Shown here piece by piece: positions 9,492 through 19,475 of a DNA stretch of 64,000 nt. Position numbers and translations under genes: made by a program. Under the pieces are notes generated by a model. That model searched no databases, had not been told where the DNA came from, and saw only the letters and a program-made list of their open reading frames with translations. Each line of letters starts with the position of its first letter. The first letter of the stretch is position 1. The DNA comes from Actinacidiphila glaucinigra (GTDB taxonomy: Bacteria > Actinomycetota > Actinomycetes > Streptomycetales > Streptomycetaceae), in NCBI RefSeq assembly GCF_900188405.1, contig NZ_FZOF01000001.1, positions 799,435-863,434 on the forward strand, written 5' to 3'.

Positions 9492-10604
9492 ATGCGCCTC
9501 ACCACGGCGGCGGCCCTCGCCGCCACGACAGCGTTCGGTGCCGGTGCGGCCGCGGTGGCGGCCGGGCGGCACGTCTCCGAGCTTGCCCTCAGGCCGAGCG
9601 CGAGCGGCGTCGACCCGGACCCGCTCACCGTCCACGCCGTGACCGGGCAGGACATCACCCTCACCCGGACCCTGGGCACCGCCCGGCGGGGAGTGCACGG
9701 CCTGATCGCCGCCGGGGTGCACGTCACGGTCGGCGAGGTGCTCTCGACGGCCCCGGACTCGGTGACCCGCCGCCTCGTGCGGATCAACCGCGGCGCCGTC
9801 GCGCCGGGCGACACGCTGCGGCTCACCCCGCAGGTGCACATAGGCACCCCGGGCTCGGCCCTCGGCCTGGAGTACCGGGACGCCGAGATCCCCGCCGAAC
9901 TCGGCCTGCTGCCCGCCTGGTTCGTGCCCGGCGCCCGTGACACCTGGGTCGTGCTCGCACACGGCCTCGGCACCTCCCGCGAGCTCGGCATGAACCTCAT
10001 GGCGTTCCTGGCCAAACTGCGGCTGCCCGTCCTTGCGTTCTCCTACCGCAACGACGCCGGGGCGCCCCCCTCGTGGGACGGCATCGGCCACCTCGGCGAC
10101 TCCGAATGGCGCGACCTCGACGCGGCCATGCGCTACGCGGTCCGGCACGGCGCGCGCCGGCTGGTGCTGCACGGCTGGTCCACGGGCGCGACGATGGCGC
10201 TCCGGGCGACCAGCCACTCCCCGCTGCGCGCCCTGGTGTCCGGGATGGTCCTGGACTCCCCGGTGCTCGACTGGCAGGACACGGTCCGCGCCGCGGCCGC
10301 CGCCCGGGGCGCGCCGCGTGCGCTGCTGCCGCTGGGCGTGCGCGCCACCGAGGGCCGCACCGGCCTGCACGCGGAGCGGATCGCGGAGGCCGCCCACCCG
10401 GAGCGGCTGGACGTCCCGGCGCTTGTCTTCCACGGGCCCGACGACACACTCGCCCCGTGGGGGCCGTCCCGCCAACTCGCCCGGCAGCGTCCGGACCTGG
10501 TCACGCTGCACGCCGTCGGCGGGGCGTCGCACGCGGCCATGTGGAACGCCAACCCCTCAACATACGAGGAAGCCCTCCGGCGCTTCCTGACGCCCCTCCT
10601 CTGA
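9492..10604 (+). CDS. Alpha/beta hydrolase with N-terminal membrane/signal segment
   Basis: 370-aa protein starting MRLTTAAALAATTAFGAGAA, a likely signal peptide or anchor. The alpha/beta-hydrolase core contains an oxyanion HGLGTSRE segment, the nucleophile elbow GWSTG, a candidate acid in FHGPDDTLAP and the catalytic His in GGASHAAMW. These residues make an active serine hydrolase likely. It resembles secreted or membrane-tethered BAAT/FrsA-like hydrolases of actinobacteria of unknown substrate. The ATG at 9492 has only a weak ribosome-binding site (GGAAG). Confidence 0.82.
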   Translation: MRLTTAAALAATTAFGAGAAAVAAGRHVSELALRPSASGVDPDPLTVHAVTGQDITLTRTLGTARRGVHGLIAAGVHVTVGEVLSTAPDSVTRRLVRINRGAVAPGDTLRLTPQVHIGTPGSALGLEYRDAEIPAELGLLPAWFVPGARDTWVVLAHGLGTSRELGMNLMAFLAKLRLPVLAFSYRNDAGAPPSWDGIGHLGDSEWRDLDAAMRYAVRHGARRLVLHGWSTGATMALRATSHSPLRALVSGMVLDSPVLDWQDTVRAAAAARGAPRALLPLGVRATEGRTGLHAERIAEAAHPERLDVPALVFHGPDDTLAPWGPSRQLARQRPDLVTLHAVGGASHAAMWNANPSTYEEALRRFLTPLL

Positions 10605-10729
10605 GCCCCTCCCTACGTGGTCTTTATGTCCGTACAAAAGTGCATCTCTCCCTTCAATTCGGGCGGCGTCAATCACGGTACGGGGACGCTCGTTTGGGTT
10701 TCCGGGTGCTCACCCGCAAGACTGCTCCC

Positions 10730-12112
10730 GTGACGTCCCGTATCCCGCGAGACACTCCGCTGCGTCTTGTCCCGCGCAGGCCACTCGCCACCGCGCGCCG
10801 TGCCGCCACCACGCGGCGAAGCCGCCCGCCGCGGCCGCCGGAGGGAATCCCGGCACTGCCCGAGCTCGCCCGCAGGGCGCGCACCGAACTCTCGGACGCT
10901 GTACGGCTGGCCCGCTGGGCCGACGCGGAGACCGGCGCCGCCGCCCCCGGGACCGCCGGGATACTGCGGGACCCCGACGTGCTGCGGGCCGTCGCCGCCA
11001 TGGGCCTGACGGAGCGGCAGGTGCGCACCGCCTGGGACCGGGCCCGGCTGACCGGCCTGATCGAGCTGCACAAAGGAGGTGCCGCCCGACCCGGCTGGCG
11101 CCTGCGCGCCTGGGACCGCGACGACACCGCCGTGCTGCGCGGCTGGGTCGCGCTCTTCGACGCGTGGTCGCTGGCGCACCCCGCGGCGCTCGAGCCGGAG
11201 TGCGCCGAAGCCGACCCGTCGCTCGTCGCCGAGGTCGTCGAGGCCGCACCGCAACTGCTCTCCCTGCTCCACCTCTCCTCCGGTCCGGTCGCCGTGGCCG
11301 TGCTGCTGGACCTGTTGCGGCAGCGTGTGGCCGAGCTACGCGCGGAGCGCCACGAGCCCCCGGCCGGCGGCGGCCGCGACGAACTGCCCGCGCTGCTGAA
11401 CTGGACGCTGGCCGCGCTCGCCCGTGTCGGCGCCCTCAGGCCCCGCGACCCGGCCCGCCCCGGCGAGGTCACCATCACCGCGCTCGGCAGCTGGGCGGTG
11501 TGGGTGAAGCTGGAGCAGATCTGCGTGGCCGCGCAGGGCCCCGCCGGGCACTTCGAACACTCCGCCGAGGAGATGCTCAAGGCGTGCATCGGGATGGGGC
11601 CCGGCGCCGCCCGCGACGAGTACAAGGCCTGGCTGGCGGCCCGCCCGGTGGCCCAGGCGGTGGGCGAGTTCCTGGACGTGGCGCGCGGCGACGACGCCCT
11701 GCTGCGCGCCCTGGCCTTCGAGGCGCTGCGCGTCGTCGGCGGCCCCGCGGAGCCGTCCGTCCGCCATGTGGTCGACGAGGCCGGTCTGCGCCCCTATGCG
11801 CTGCTCTGGCTCGCCGAGCACGAGGGAGCGGACCCCGAGGACGTCGCCGCGCTGCTCACCCGCGAGGAGTCCACCTGGCTTTGGGTGGACACCGCCGCGG
11901 CCGTTGCCGACCACGGCGAGAGCCACCTGCTGGTGAGCCATCTCGAGACGGCCGTCCAGGGCTCGGTCACCCGCCTCCTGGAGGAGTTGCGTCACGCCGG
12001 GCACCCCCGCACCGTCCAGGTGCTGGTCGCCCTCGCCGCCGCGCACCCCGACCCCGCCCTGTCCAAGATGATCCGCCGGGCCGCCTTCCAGGTGCACACC
12101 GGGGGAGAGTGA
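10730..12112 (+). CDS. Conserved actinobacterial hypothetical protein
   Basis: About 460 residues, rich in Ala, Leu, Glu and Arg and predicted almost entirely helical. An N-terminal Arg/Pro-rich segment precedes a section resembling a winged-helix-like fold (LRAVAAMGLTERQVRTAWDRARLTGLIEL). The C-terminal third looks like repeated helical hairpins (for example LLRALAFEALRVVG and VQVLVALAAAHPDPALS), perhaps HEAT-like. I do not recognise a named family. The GTG at 10730 is chosen over an in-frame GTG at 10706 on general grounds; neither has a good ribosome-binding site, so the start is uncertain. It lies alone between the hydrolase gene and a convergent VOC gene only 20 bp away. Confidence 0.72.
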   Translation: MTSRIPRDTPLRLVPRRPLATARRAATTRRSRPPRPPEGIPALPELARRARTELSDAVRLARWADAETGAAAPGTAGILRDPDVLRAVAAMGLTERQVRTAWDRARLTGLIELHKGGAARPGWRLRAWDRDDTAVLRGWVALFDAWSLAHPAALEPECAEADPSLVAEVVEAAPQLLSLLHLSSGPVAVAVLLDLLRQRVAELRAERHEPPAGGGRDELPALLNWTLAALARVGALRPRDPARPGEVTITALGSWAVWVKLEQICVAAQGPAGHFEHSAEEMLKACIGMGPGAARDEYKAWLAARPVAQAVGEFLDVARGDDALLRALAFEALRVVGGPAEPSVRHVVDEAGLRPYALLWLAEHEGADPEDVAALLTREESTWLWVDTAAAVADHGESHLLVSHLETAVQGSVTRLLEELRHAGHPRTVQVLVALAAAHPDPALSKMIRRAAFQVHTGGE

Positions 12113-12131
12113 CGGGGGAGCCGCTCCAGGG

Positions 12132-12542
12132 CTACTCCGGTATCCGCGGCACATAGGTGCCGAAGGACCAGAGGTTGCCCTCCGGGTCGCGGGCCGTGTA
12201 GTCCCGCGACCCGTAGTCCTGGTCGGTGAGCGGCAGCACGACCTCGGCCCCGGCGACGACGGCGCGCTCGTGGTGGGCGTCGGTGTCCTCCACGGCCACG
12301 TACACCGACGCGGCGCCCAGGTCCGAGGCGATCCGGCTGAACGCGGTGCCCGACCGCTCGCTGCCGAGCATCACCACGCCGTTGCCGTACGCCAGTTCCG
12401 CGTGCTCCACCGTGCCGTCCTCGCCCTCGTACACCGCGACCTCGGTGAAGCCGAAAGCCTCCTTCAGGAAGGCGACGGCGGCCTTCGCGTCCTTGTAGCG
12501 CAGCGTCGGACAGACGGTGGGCGCGGTTGCCTCGGCGGCCAT
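12132..12542 (-). CDS. VOC superfamily (glyoxalase/bleomycin-resistance-like) protein
   Basis: 136-aa single VOC module: CPTLRYKDAKAAVAFLKEAF at the N-terminus and the typical end SRDYTARDPEGNLWSFGTY. It is of the PhnB/YaeR-like type found in many actinobacteria. Function may be antibiotic or metabolite binding, or a small lyase or dioxygenase; this cannot be decided here. The ATG at 12542 is preferred (GGGGAG upstream). It is convergent with the preceding large hypothetical. Confidence 0.85.
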   Translation of the reverse strand: MAAEATAPTVCPTLRYKDAKAAVAFLKEAFGFTEVAVYEGEDGTVEHAELAYGNGVVMLGSERSGTAFSRIASDLGAASVYVAVEDTDAHHERAVVAGAEVVLPLTDQDYGSRDYTARDPEGNLWSFGTYVPRIPE

Positions 12543-12644
12543 GACGATCACTCTCCCCTTCCGGGATCTGACGTCCTGTGTGACGTGGATCCCAGTCTGG
12601 CAGGGGGGTCCGACAATGGCCCCGCGCACGGACATTCCACCCGG

Positions 12645-13547
12645 TCAGCGCCCGAAGGTGTCGCAGTGGCCGGGGTCGCCGGAGTCCAGCCCGGTGGTGA
12701 ACCACTGCTGGCGCTGCGCGGAGGAGCCGTGCGTCCAGGACTCCGGGGTCACCCTGCCCTGCACCCGGGACTGGATCGCGTCGTCGCCCACCGCCGCGGC
12801 CGCGTCCAGCCCCCGGCGGATGTCCTCCTCGTCGAGCGCGCTGATCATGGGGCTTCCCGTGTCCTCGTCCAGGGTCCGCGTGGCGTTGTGCGCCCACACG
12901 CCCGCGTAGCAGTCGGCCTGCAGTTCCACGCGCACCGAGTTGCTGCTCGGGCCCGTGAGCCGGTCCTGCGCCTTGCCCAGCGTCCCCACCAGGTCCTGCA
13001 CGTGGTGCCCGTACTCGTGGGCGACGACGTAGCTCTCGGCGAACGGGCCGCCCTCGGCACCGAAACGGCTGCTCAGGGTCGAGAAGAAGTCCAGGTCCAG
13101 ATAGACCTTGCGGTCCACGGGGCAGTAGAAGGGCCCCGACGCGGGGTCCGCGACCCCGCACCCGGTGCGGATGGGCTGGTCGAAGAAGACGGTCGGAGCC
13201 GGCTCGTAGGTCATGCCCCGCTTGCGGAACTCCGACGCCCAGTACGCCTGCACGTTGTTGATCACCGCGACCATGCGGCACTCCTGGCGGGCGTTGGCGT
13301 CCGCTCCGGTGCGGCAGCCGGCGGCGAGGTCCGAGCCCGAGGTGGTGCCCGGGGCCTGGCCCCGCGGATCGGAGGAGAGTCCGAGCTGGTCGGGGCTGAT
13401 GCCGAAGATCAGCCCGATCACCAGGACGATCAGCCCGGCGAGACCACCGCCCACCATCTTGCCCCGCGGCCTGCCGCCGAACCGTCCGCCGCTTCGCCGG
13501 TCCTCCACCTGGGATGTGTCGAGCGATGCGTCGTCGTCGAACTGCAT
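12645..13547 (-). CDS. Membrane-anchored neutral zinc metallopeptidase (YpfJ/PF04228 family)
   Basis: 300-aa protein. The short cytoplasmic N-terminus (MQFDDDASLDTSQVEDRRSG) is followed by one membrane helix (about residues 32-52) and an extracytoplasmic domain. The zinc site HEYGHH lies in YVVAHEYGHHVQDLVG, with the probable third ligand in VRVELQADCYAGVWAH. Paired cysteines in the outer domain (for example GCRTGAD, QECRM, TGCG, FYCPVD) suggest disulfides. The family is conserved in bacteria but its substrates are unknown. It is transcribed away from the ABC-F gene, so the region 13548-13681 should hold divergent promoters. Confidence 0.9.
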   Translation of the reverse strand: MQFDDDASLDTSQVEDRRSGGRFGGRPRGKMVGGGLAGLIVLVIGLIFGISPDQLGLSSDPRGQAPGTTSGSDLAAGCRTGADANARQECRMVAVINNVQAYWASEFRKRGMTYEPAPTVFFDQPIRTGCGVADPASGPFYCPVDRKVYLDLDFFSTLSSRFGAEGGPFAESYVVAHEYGHHVQDLVGTLGKAQDRLTGPSSNSVRVELQADCYAGVWAHNATRTLDEDTGSPMISALDEEDIRRGLDAAAAVGDDAIQSRVQGRVTPESWTHGSSAQRQQWFTTGLDSGDPGHCDTFGR

Positions 13548-13643
13548 ACCTCCGATTATCAGCTGATTCGTCCCTCCCGGCCCGTCGCGACCGCCGTCGT
13601 GACCGGCCGGGCGGGCCCGCCCCGGCGCCCGCCCGAAAACCGC

Positions 13644-13675
13644 TTGCCGGGCACCCGTGCCGCCCCCGGTAGACT
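13644..13675 (+). promoter_or_regulatory. Promoter of the ABC-F leader transcript
   Basis: The -10 box TAGACT (13670-13675) lies 6 nt before the ATG of the 7-codon leader ORF, the spacing typical of leaderless actinobacterial transcripts. A -35-like TTGCCG is at 13644-13649, although its 20-nt spacer is longer than usual. Transcription would then begin at or next to the leader ATG. Confidence 0.6.
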
Positions 13676-13681
13676 GGAGAC

Positions 13682-13705
13682 ATGGCAGTGATCCTCACGC
13701 ATTAG
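13682..13705 (+). CDS. Putative leader peptide MAVILTH upstream of the ABC-F gene
   Basis: Eight-codon reading frame (ATG...TAG, peptide MAVILTH) starting where the promoter predicts the first base of the mRNA, so it would be translated as a leaderless ORF. It ends 70 bp before the ABC-F GTG. Between them are three copies of GTCCGAC (13711, 13738, 13749) and complementary GACGGC/GCCGTC segments that could form alternative stems. Short hydrophobic leader peptides commonly control ABC-F and erm genes by ribosome stalling. That this one does so is inference. Confidence 0.5.
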   Translation: MAVILTH

Positions 13706-13775
13706 ACGGCGTCCGACCGCGACCACCGCGTATCCACGTCCGACTGCCGTCCGACACGCCCAGGAGCTTCTTCCC

Positions 13776-15374
<1,599 letters not shown>

Positions 15375-15751
15375 TCCCTCCGGGGCCCGCGGCCGATCAT
15401 CCGTGTGGATCACTCCACTGGATCATTCGGCCGACGGGTGATCCTTCATCTGTGTGAGACCGGCTCGTACTCCGGCGCGGGAACGTGCGAAATACCGGAC
15501 GTACGGATGGATCAGCCGCGTCACATGGGGAAACTCCTTACCGGCCCAGGTGACCTGCCCTTTCTCCGCCGCGCTGCGGAGGGAGCCGGGGAAGGCTGTG
15601 CGGAATGCCGGATTCCACCCGTCCGGAGCCGGGTGTCCGCGTCAACAGGGCGCCAAATGTTGTCGCACGGACCTTGCCGAATGGGTGGCCAGGAAGTCTC
15701 CTAGGGGTGATCATGAGAGTCACAGAGCGCACTTCCCTAGAGGAGGCACGG
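15375..15751. other. 377-bp intergenic region before the small HTH gene
   Basis: No gene of its own is supported, although the HTH frame extends upstream to an ATG at 15713. Near the ABC-F end there is a cluster of GATC-centred motifs, with two direct copies of TGGATCAYTC (15406 and 15419) flanked by CGATCATCC and GTGATCC. The downstream part presumably holds the HTH promoter; I could not place -35/-10 boxes confidently. Confidence 0.6.
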
Positions 15752-15973
15752 GTGGCCGAGACTCTGAAGAAGGGCAGCCGGGTGACCGGCGCCGCGCGCG
15801 AGAAGCTCGCGGCAGACCTCAAGAAGAAGTACGACGGTGGAGCAAGCATCCGGGCGCTGGCCGAGGAGACCGGCCGCTCGTACGGCTTCGTCCACCGGAT
15901 GCTCAGTGAGTCCGGCGTGACCCTGCGCGGTCGCGGCGGAGCGACACGGGGCAAGAAGGTTTCCACGGCCTGA
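15752..15973 (+). CDS. Small helix-turn-helix DNA-binding protein
   Basis: 73-aa basic protein, predicted cytoplasmic. The HTH is ASIRALAEETGRSYGFVHRMLSESGV, flanked by a Lys-rich helix and a basic GRGGATRGKK tail. It looks like a homeodomain-like or resolvase-type HTH and is common in Streptomyces and relatives. An in-frame ATG at 15713 would add 13 residues, but the GTG at 15752 sits 6-7 nt after an excellent AGAGGAGG site and is preferred. The target genes are unknown. A role as a nucleoid-associated or regulatory protein is inferred from size and charge. Confidence 0.82.
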   Translation: MAETLKKGSRVTGAAREKLAADLKKKYDGGASIRALAEETGRSYGFVHRMLSESGVTLRGRGGATRGKKVSTA

Positions 15974-16094
15974 CACACGGCCGGGCGCCTTGCGCGGCGG
16001 CTCGGAGTCGTGGCGGTACCACCCGGTCGCGGGAACGGCCGACCGGGTGGTTACTCTTCGGTAATCCAGACTGCGGATCGCCAGGAGGTGCCCG

Positions 16095-16886
16095 ATGTCC
16101 GACCCCACTGTGCTGCTGGAACGCGACGGCGTACGACTCGTGACGGAGGATTCCGTCGCCACCGTCACGCTGTGCAACGCGGCCAAGCGCAACGCCCAGT
16201 CGCCCGCCCTGTGGCGGGCGCTGGTCGAGGCCGGCCGGCTGCTCCCGGGCAGCGTACGGGTCGTCGTGCTGCGCGCGGAGGGTGTGTCCTTCTCCGCCGG
16301 GCTGGACCGACGGGCCTTCACGCCCGAGGGATTCGAGGGCGAGCCGTCCTTCGACGACCTCGCGCGCGCTCCCGAGGGCGAACTCGACGCGACGATCGCC
16401 GAGTACCAGGCGGCGTTCACCTGGTGGCGGCGGAACGACCTCGTCACCATCGCCGCCGTGCAGGGGCACGCCATCGGGGCGGGCTTCCAGTTGGCCCTCG
16501 CCTGCGACCTGCGCGTCGTCGCCGACGACGTGCAGTTCGCCATGCGCGAGACCAGTCTGGGCCTGGTCCCCGACCTCGCCGGCACCAAGCCGCTGACCGA
16601 ACTGGTCGGCTACGCACGGGCGCTGGAGATCTGCGCCACGGGCCGCTCCGTCGACGCCGAGGAGGCCTGCGCCGTCGGCCTGGCCAACGTCGCCGTCCCC
16701 GCGGCCGAACTGGACGCCACCGTCAAGGACCTGGCGGGTGCCCTGCTGGCCGCGCCGCGCGACGCGGTGATCGAGACCAAGGCCCTGCTGCGCGCGGCCT
16801 CGGGCCGTACGTACGAGGAGCAGCGCGTGGCCGAGCGCGCCGCGCAGGGCCGCCGGCTGCGGGACCTGGCGGGCGTGGGGGAGTAA
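16095..16886 (+). CDS. Enoyl-CoA hydratase/isomerase family protein
   Basis: 263-aa crotonase-fold protein. The oxyanion-hole segments are FSAGLDRRAF and the later QGHAIGAGFQLALACDLRV, the normal crotonase signature. The FAMRETSLGLVPDLAGT stretch carries the position usually occupied by a catalytic acid. The substrate (fatty or branched-chain enoyl-CoA) is not determined. AGGAGG lies upstream of the ATG. The gene stands alone and converges on the P10-like gene of the Asp23 cluster with 29 bp between stops. Confidence 0.88.
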   Translation: MSDPTVLLERDGVRLVTEDSVATVTLCNAAKRNAQSPALWRALVEAGRLLPGSVRVVVLRAEGVSFSAGLDRRAFTPEGFEGEPSFDDLARAPEGELDATIAEYQAAFTWWRRNDLVTIAAVQGHAIGAGFQLALACDLRVVADDVQFAMRETSLGLVPDLAGTKPLTELVGYARALEICATGRSVDAEEACAVGLANVAVPAAELDATVKDLAGALLAAPRDAVIETKALLRAASGRTYEEQRVAERAAQGRRLRDLAGVGE

Positions 16887-16915
16887 CGGCAGCGCCGGGC
16901 CCGTGGCGTGAGGCC

Positions 16916-17632
16916 TCAGTGCCCGGCGATGTCGGTGACCACGACGGTCGTGACGTCCTGCGTCACGGCCGTCACCGCCATGGCCACGGCCCGTCCGACG
17001 TCCAGTGGGCGGTGCCCCGCGTCCACGGCGATCTGCACCTGCGACGGATGGCGCTGTCCGCCGAGCCGCGAGGTCAGCCCGGCGACCCCGGGCACCGCCG
17101 CCGCGGCGCGGCCCGCGGTCGTTGCGCTCCGCCCGCCCTCCGGCGGGTCGACGGGTTCCGTGGGGAGCGCCACCCGAGGGCCCTCCTCCAGCAGTCCGGT
17201 GACGGTCAGGTCGACCGCCTCCGTCTCCAGGCCGACGCCCTCGGCGGCGGCCCGCCACAGCGCGTCGCGCAGCCGTCCGGCCGACTCGGGCAACGGGCGC
17301 TCCGGGGTGGCCTCGAAGCCCGCCTCCACGCGCAGCGGCCGCCTCGGCAGCGCCCCGGACGGCGTCGACTCCGGCAGCGCGCCGGCCGCGTCACCCGGCT
17401 CCCCGCCCGGGCCGTCCGGTCCGCCTGAGCCGTCCGGTCCGCCGGGCCCGTCCGCCGTGCCGATGCGCAGCGTGCCCAGGCGGATCCCGGGCACCGCGTC
17501 GGCTGCCGCGCGCAGTACCCCGGCCGCCGCCCGCTCGGTGACCCACACCGTGTCCCCGGGCCCGCCGAGGGGGAGCACACGGCCCAGCCCGAGTTGCCGG
17601 CGCACCGCTCGAGCCAGCCGGTCAGCGGTCAT
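16916..17632 (-). CDS. Asp23-cluster-associated hypothetical (annotated elsewhere as P10-family-like)
   Basis: 238 aa. The N-terminal helical part (MTADRLARAVRRQLGLGR) precedes a segment resembling a weak Asp23-like fold (DTVWVTERAAAGVLRAAADAVPGIRLG). A Gly/Pro/Asp-rich low-complexity stretch (about residues 78-105) and a C-terminal domain ending VGRAVAMAVTAVTQDVTTVVVTDIAGH follow. Similar Streptomyces proteins beside Asp23 genes have been labelled nucleopolyhedrovirus P10 family, which reflects low complexity, not function. The ATG at 17632 follows GGAGGGAGG. It is divergent from the Asp23 operon and may share its control. Confidence 0.78.
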   Translation of the reverse strand: MTADRLARAVRRQLGLGRVLPLGGPGDTVWVTERAAAGVLRAAADAVPGIRLGTLRIGTADGPGGPDGSGGPDGPGGEPGDAAGALPESTPSGALPRRPLRVEAGFEATPERPLPESAGRLRDALWRAAAEGVGLETEAVDLTVTGLLEEGPRVALPTEPVDPPEGGRSATTAGRAAAAVPGVAGLTSRLGGQRHPSQVQIAVDAGHRPLDVGRAVAMAVTAVTQDVTTVVVTDIAGH

Positions 17633-17789
17633 CGGCCGTCGCCTCCCTCCGGCGCGCGCGTCCGCGCGCGCCGCCATCCTGTCCCTGATCGCCGCATCCT
17701 CACGGCGCGACGGGGCATGCCCACATAGTGTGGTGCACGGAGCAGCCCGTACCGCTCCCGCCGTCGGAAACCCGAAGGGACGAGGTGCG

Positions 17790-18281
17790 ATGACCGAGAC
17801 CGCTCAGCAGCCGGAGGAGCGGGGCCGGACCCTGGAGAAGGGGACCAGCCCGGCCGGCAACGGCACGTCAGGGCGGCGGGCGCCCCTGGGCGATCCCGCG
17901 ACGCGCGGGCGGACCACCATCGCGGACGGCGTCGTCGAGAAGATCGCCGGGCTCGCGGCCCGCGACGTCGAGGGGGTGCACGCCCTCGGCTCCGGTGTCT
18001 CGCGCGGCTTCGGCGCGGTCCGCGACCGGGTGCCCGGCGGCAGGTCCGTGACCCGGGGGGTGCGGGCCGAGGTGGGCGAGGTGCAGGCGGCCCTCGACCT
18101 GGACATCGTCGTGGACTACGGGGTGTCGATCGTGGCCGTCGCGCACGGGGTGCGCGAGAACGTCATCGCGGCAGTGGAGCGGATGACCGGGCTTGAGGTC
18201 ATCGAGGTCAACATCGCGGTGGGCGACGTCAAGCTCCCCGACGACACGGACGAGGACGACCAGGAGCAGCGGGTCCAGTGA
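17790..18281 (+). CDS. Asp23/Gls24 family envelope stress response protein (first copy)
   Basis: 163 aa. The Asp23 domain starts after a charged N-terminal extension of about 45 residues: TTIADGVVEKIAGLAARDVEGVHAL, then ALDLDIVVDYGVSIVAVAHGVRENVIAAVERMTG. In Firmicutes Asp23 polymerises at the membrane, tethered by AmaP, and responds to alkaline or cell-wall stress. The same partners occur here (amaP at 19.5 kb). First gene of a five-gene plus-strand operon with gaps of 31 bp or less. A candidate -10 TAGTGT is at 17726-17731. Confidence 0.9.
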   Translation: MTETAQQPEERGRTLEKGTSPAGNGTSGRRAPLGDPATRGRTTIADGVVEKIAGLAARDVEGVHALGSGVSRGFGAVRDRVPGGRSVTRGVRAEVGEVQAALDLDIVVDYGVSIVAVAHGVRENVIAAVERMTGLEVIEVNIAVGDVKLPDDTDEDDQEQRVQ

Positions 18282-18312
18282 CGGGCCCCGGGAGGGAAAC
18301 AGGGAGCGGACG

Positions 18313-18495
18313 ATGAGCATGGCCGTGCTCGGCTTGATCGTCGGGATGGCACTCGGATTCGCCGGGTACTTCGGCGGGTTCGCGGCCTTTCTGCTGGTGG
18401 CGGCGCTCGGCGCCGTGGGGTTCGTGGTCGGCCGGTTCCTCGACGGCGACCTGGAGCCCGGGGAGTTCTTCCGCAGTCGTGACCGGAGGCGGTGA
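18313..18495 (+). CDS. Small membrane protein of the Asp23 operon
   Basis: 60 residues with two membrane segments (about 2-20 and 22-40) and a charged C-terminal tail (DGDLEPGEFFRSRDRRR). Size, topology and position between two Asp23 genes are like the DUF2273-type small membrane proteins in other Asp23 operons. The start ATG follows an AGGGAGCGG site. It probably inserts with AmaP into the cytoplasmic membrane and takes part in anchoring Asp23; that is inference from the cluster. Confidence 0.85.
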   Translation: MSMAVLGLIVGMALGFAGYFGGFAAFLLVAALGAVGFVVGRFLDGDLEPGEFFRSRDRRR

Positions 18496-18504
18496 GCCAC
18501 GCAG

Positions 18505-18888
18505 ATGACGGCCGCGGCTCCGGACTCCCCCGCGCAGCCCCTCGCCCCCAAAGAGCGCGGCTCGCTCCGCCTCGCCGACCGCGTGCTGGCGAAGATCGCC
18601 TCCCAGGCGGCCCGCGAGTCCCTCGCCGACGCCCCCGGCCGGGAGTACGTGCCGCGCGGCGCGCGTCCCCAGGCGAGCGTCTCCGTCGTCCGCGAGCAGG
18701 TGTACGTGAGGCTCTCCGTCGAACTCGGCTACCCGGTGGACATCGCCGAGGTGTGCAGGTCGGTGCGCCGCCATGTCGCCTCGCGCGTCGAGGAGTCGAC
18801 CGGGTTCGCGGTCCTCGGGGTGACCGTGGAGGTCGAACGCCTGCACTCGCGGGCCAGCCACATCGTGGAGGAGGCGAGGGTCCGGTGA
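18505..18888 (+). CDS. Asp23/Gls24 family envelope stress response protein (second copy)
   Basis: 127 aa, shorter than the first Asp23 copy and lacking its N-terminal extension. The domain runs LADRVLAKIASQAARESLAD ... VSVVREQVYVRLSVELGYPVDIAEVCRSVRRHVASRVEE ... VLGVTVEVERLHS. Two divergent Asp23 copies in one operon suggest a heteropolymer or two functional states. Its stop TGA overlaps the next GTG start (GTGA), implying translational coupling. Confidence 0.88.
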   Translation: MTAAAPDSPAQPLAPKERGSLRLADRVLAKIASQAARESLADAPGREYVPRGARPQASVSVVREQVYVRLSVELGYPVDIAEVCRSVRRHVASRVEESTGFAVLGVTVEVERLHSRASHIVEEARVR

Positions 18889-19469
18889 GCGAACTCGGTC
18901 CCTCGCCCCTCCCGCCGCGGCACCGTTCCCGCCGGCGGCGCTTCTGGTCCCCGCGCCGCCTCCCCGCCGCGATCACCGCCGCCCTGCTGGCCGTCGTGGC
19001 CGGGCTGCTGCTCTACGACATCGCCGCGGTACGCGCCGGGCGGCCGGGGATGGCCTGGCGCCGGAGTCTCGCGGACGAACTGGCCACCCGCCCGCTGGAC
19101 GACCCGTGGATCCTCGCCGTGGCCTGCGTGGCGGTCGTGCTCGGGCTGTGGCTTGTCGTCCTCGCCGTCACCCCGGGGCTCCGCGACGTGCTCGCCATGC
19201 GCGCGGGAACGGCCCCCGTACGGGCCGGACTCGACCGCCACGCCGCCGAACTCACCCTGCGCGACCGCGCGGTGGAGGTATCGGGGGTGCGGTCGGCGCG
19301 CGTCACGGTCACCCGCCGCACCGCGACGGTGCGCGCCGTGGTCTCCTTCCGGGAGACGGAGGAGGTCCGCGCCGATCTGGCCGCCGTCCTGGCCGAGGCC
19401 ATGGAACAGCTGAGCCTGGCCCGGCCGCTGGGGCTCGCGCTGCACGTCCGCCGTATGGGAGAGGGGTGA
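18885..19469 (+). CDS. DUF6286-type membrane protein of the Asp23 operon
   Basis: 194 aa. A basic N-terminus (HRSRRRRFW), two membrane helices (about residues 25-43 and 72-92) and a soluble C-terminal domain (residues ~105-194) with an Asp23/AmaP-like alternating pattern (VSGVRSARVTVTRRTATVRAVVSF). GTG start overlapping the previous stop. It may be a second membrane anchor in addition to AmaP. Function beyond that is not known. Confidence 0.85.
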   Translation: MSELGPSPLPPRHRSRRRRFWSPRRLPAAITAALLAVVAGLLLYDIAAVRAGRPGMAWRRSLADELATRPLDDPWILAVACVAVVLGLWLVVLAVTPGLRDVLAMRAGTAPVRAGLDRHAAELTLRDRAVEVSGVRSARVTVTRRTATVRAVVSFRETEEVRADLAAVLAEAMEQLSLARPLGLALHVRRMGEG

Positions 19470-19475
19470 GGCGCG

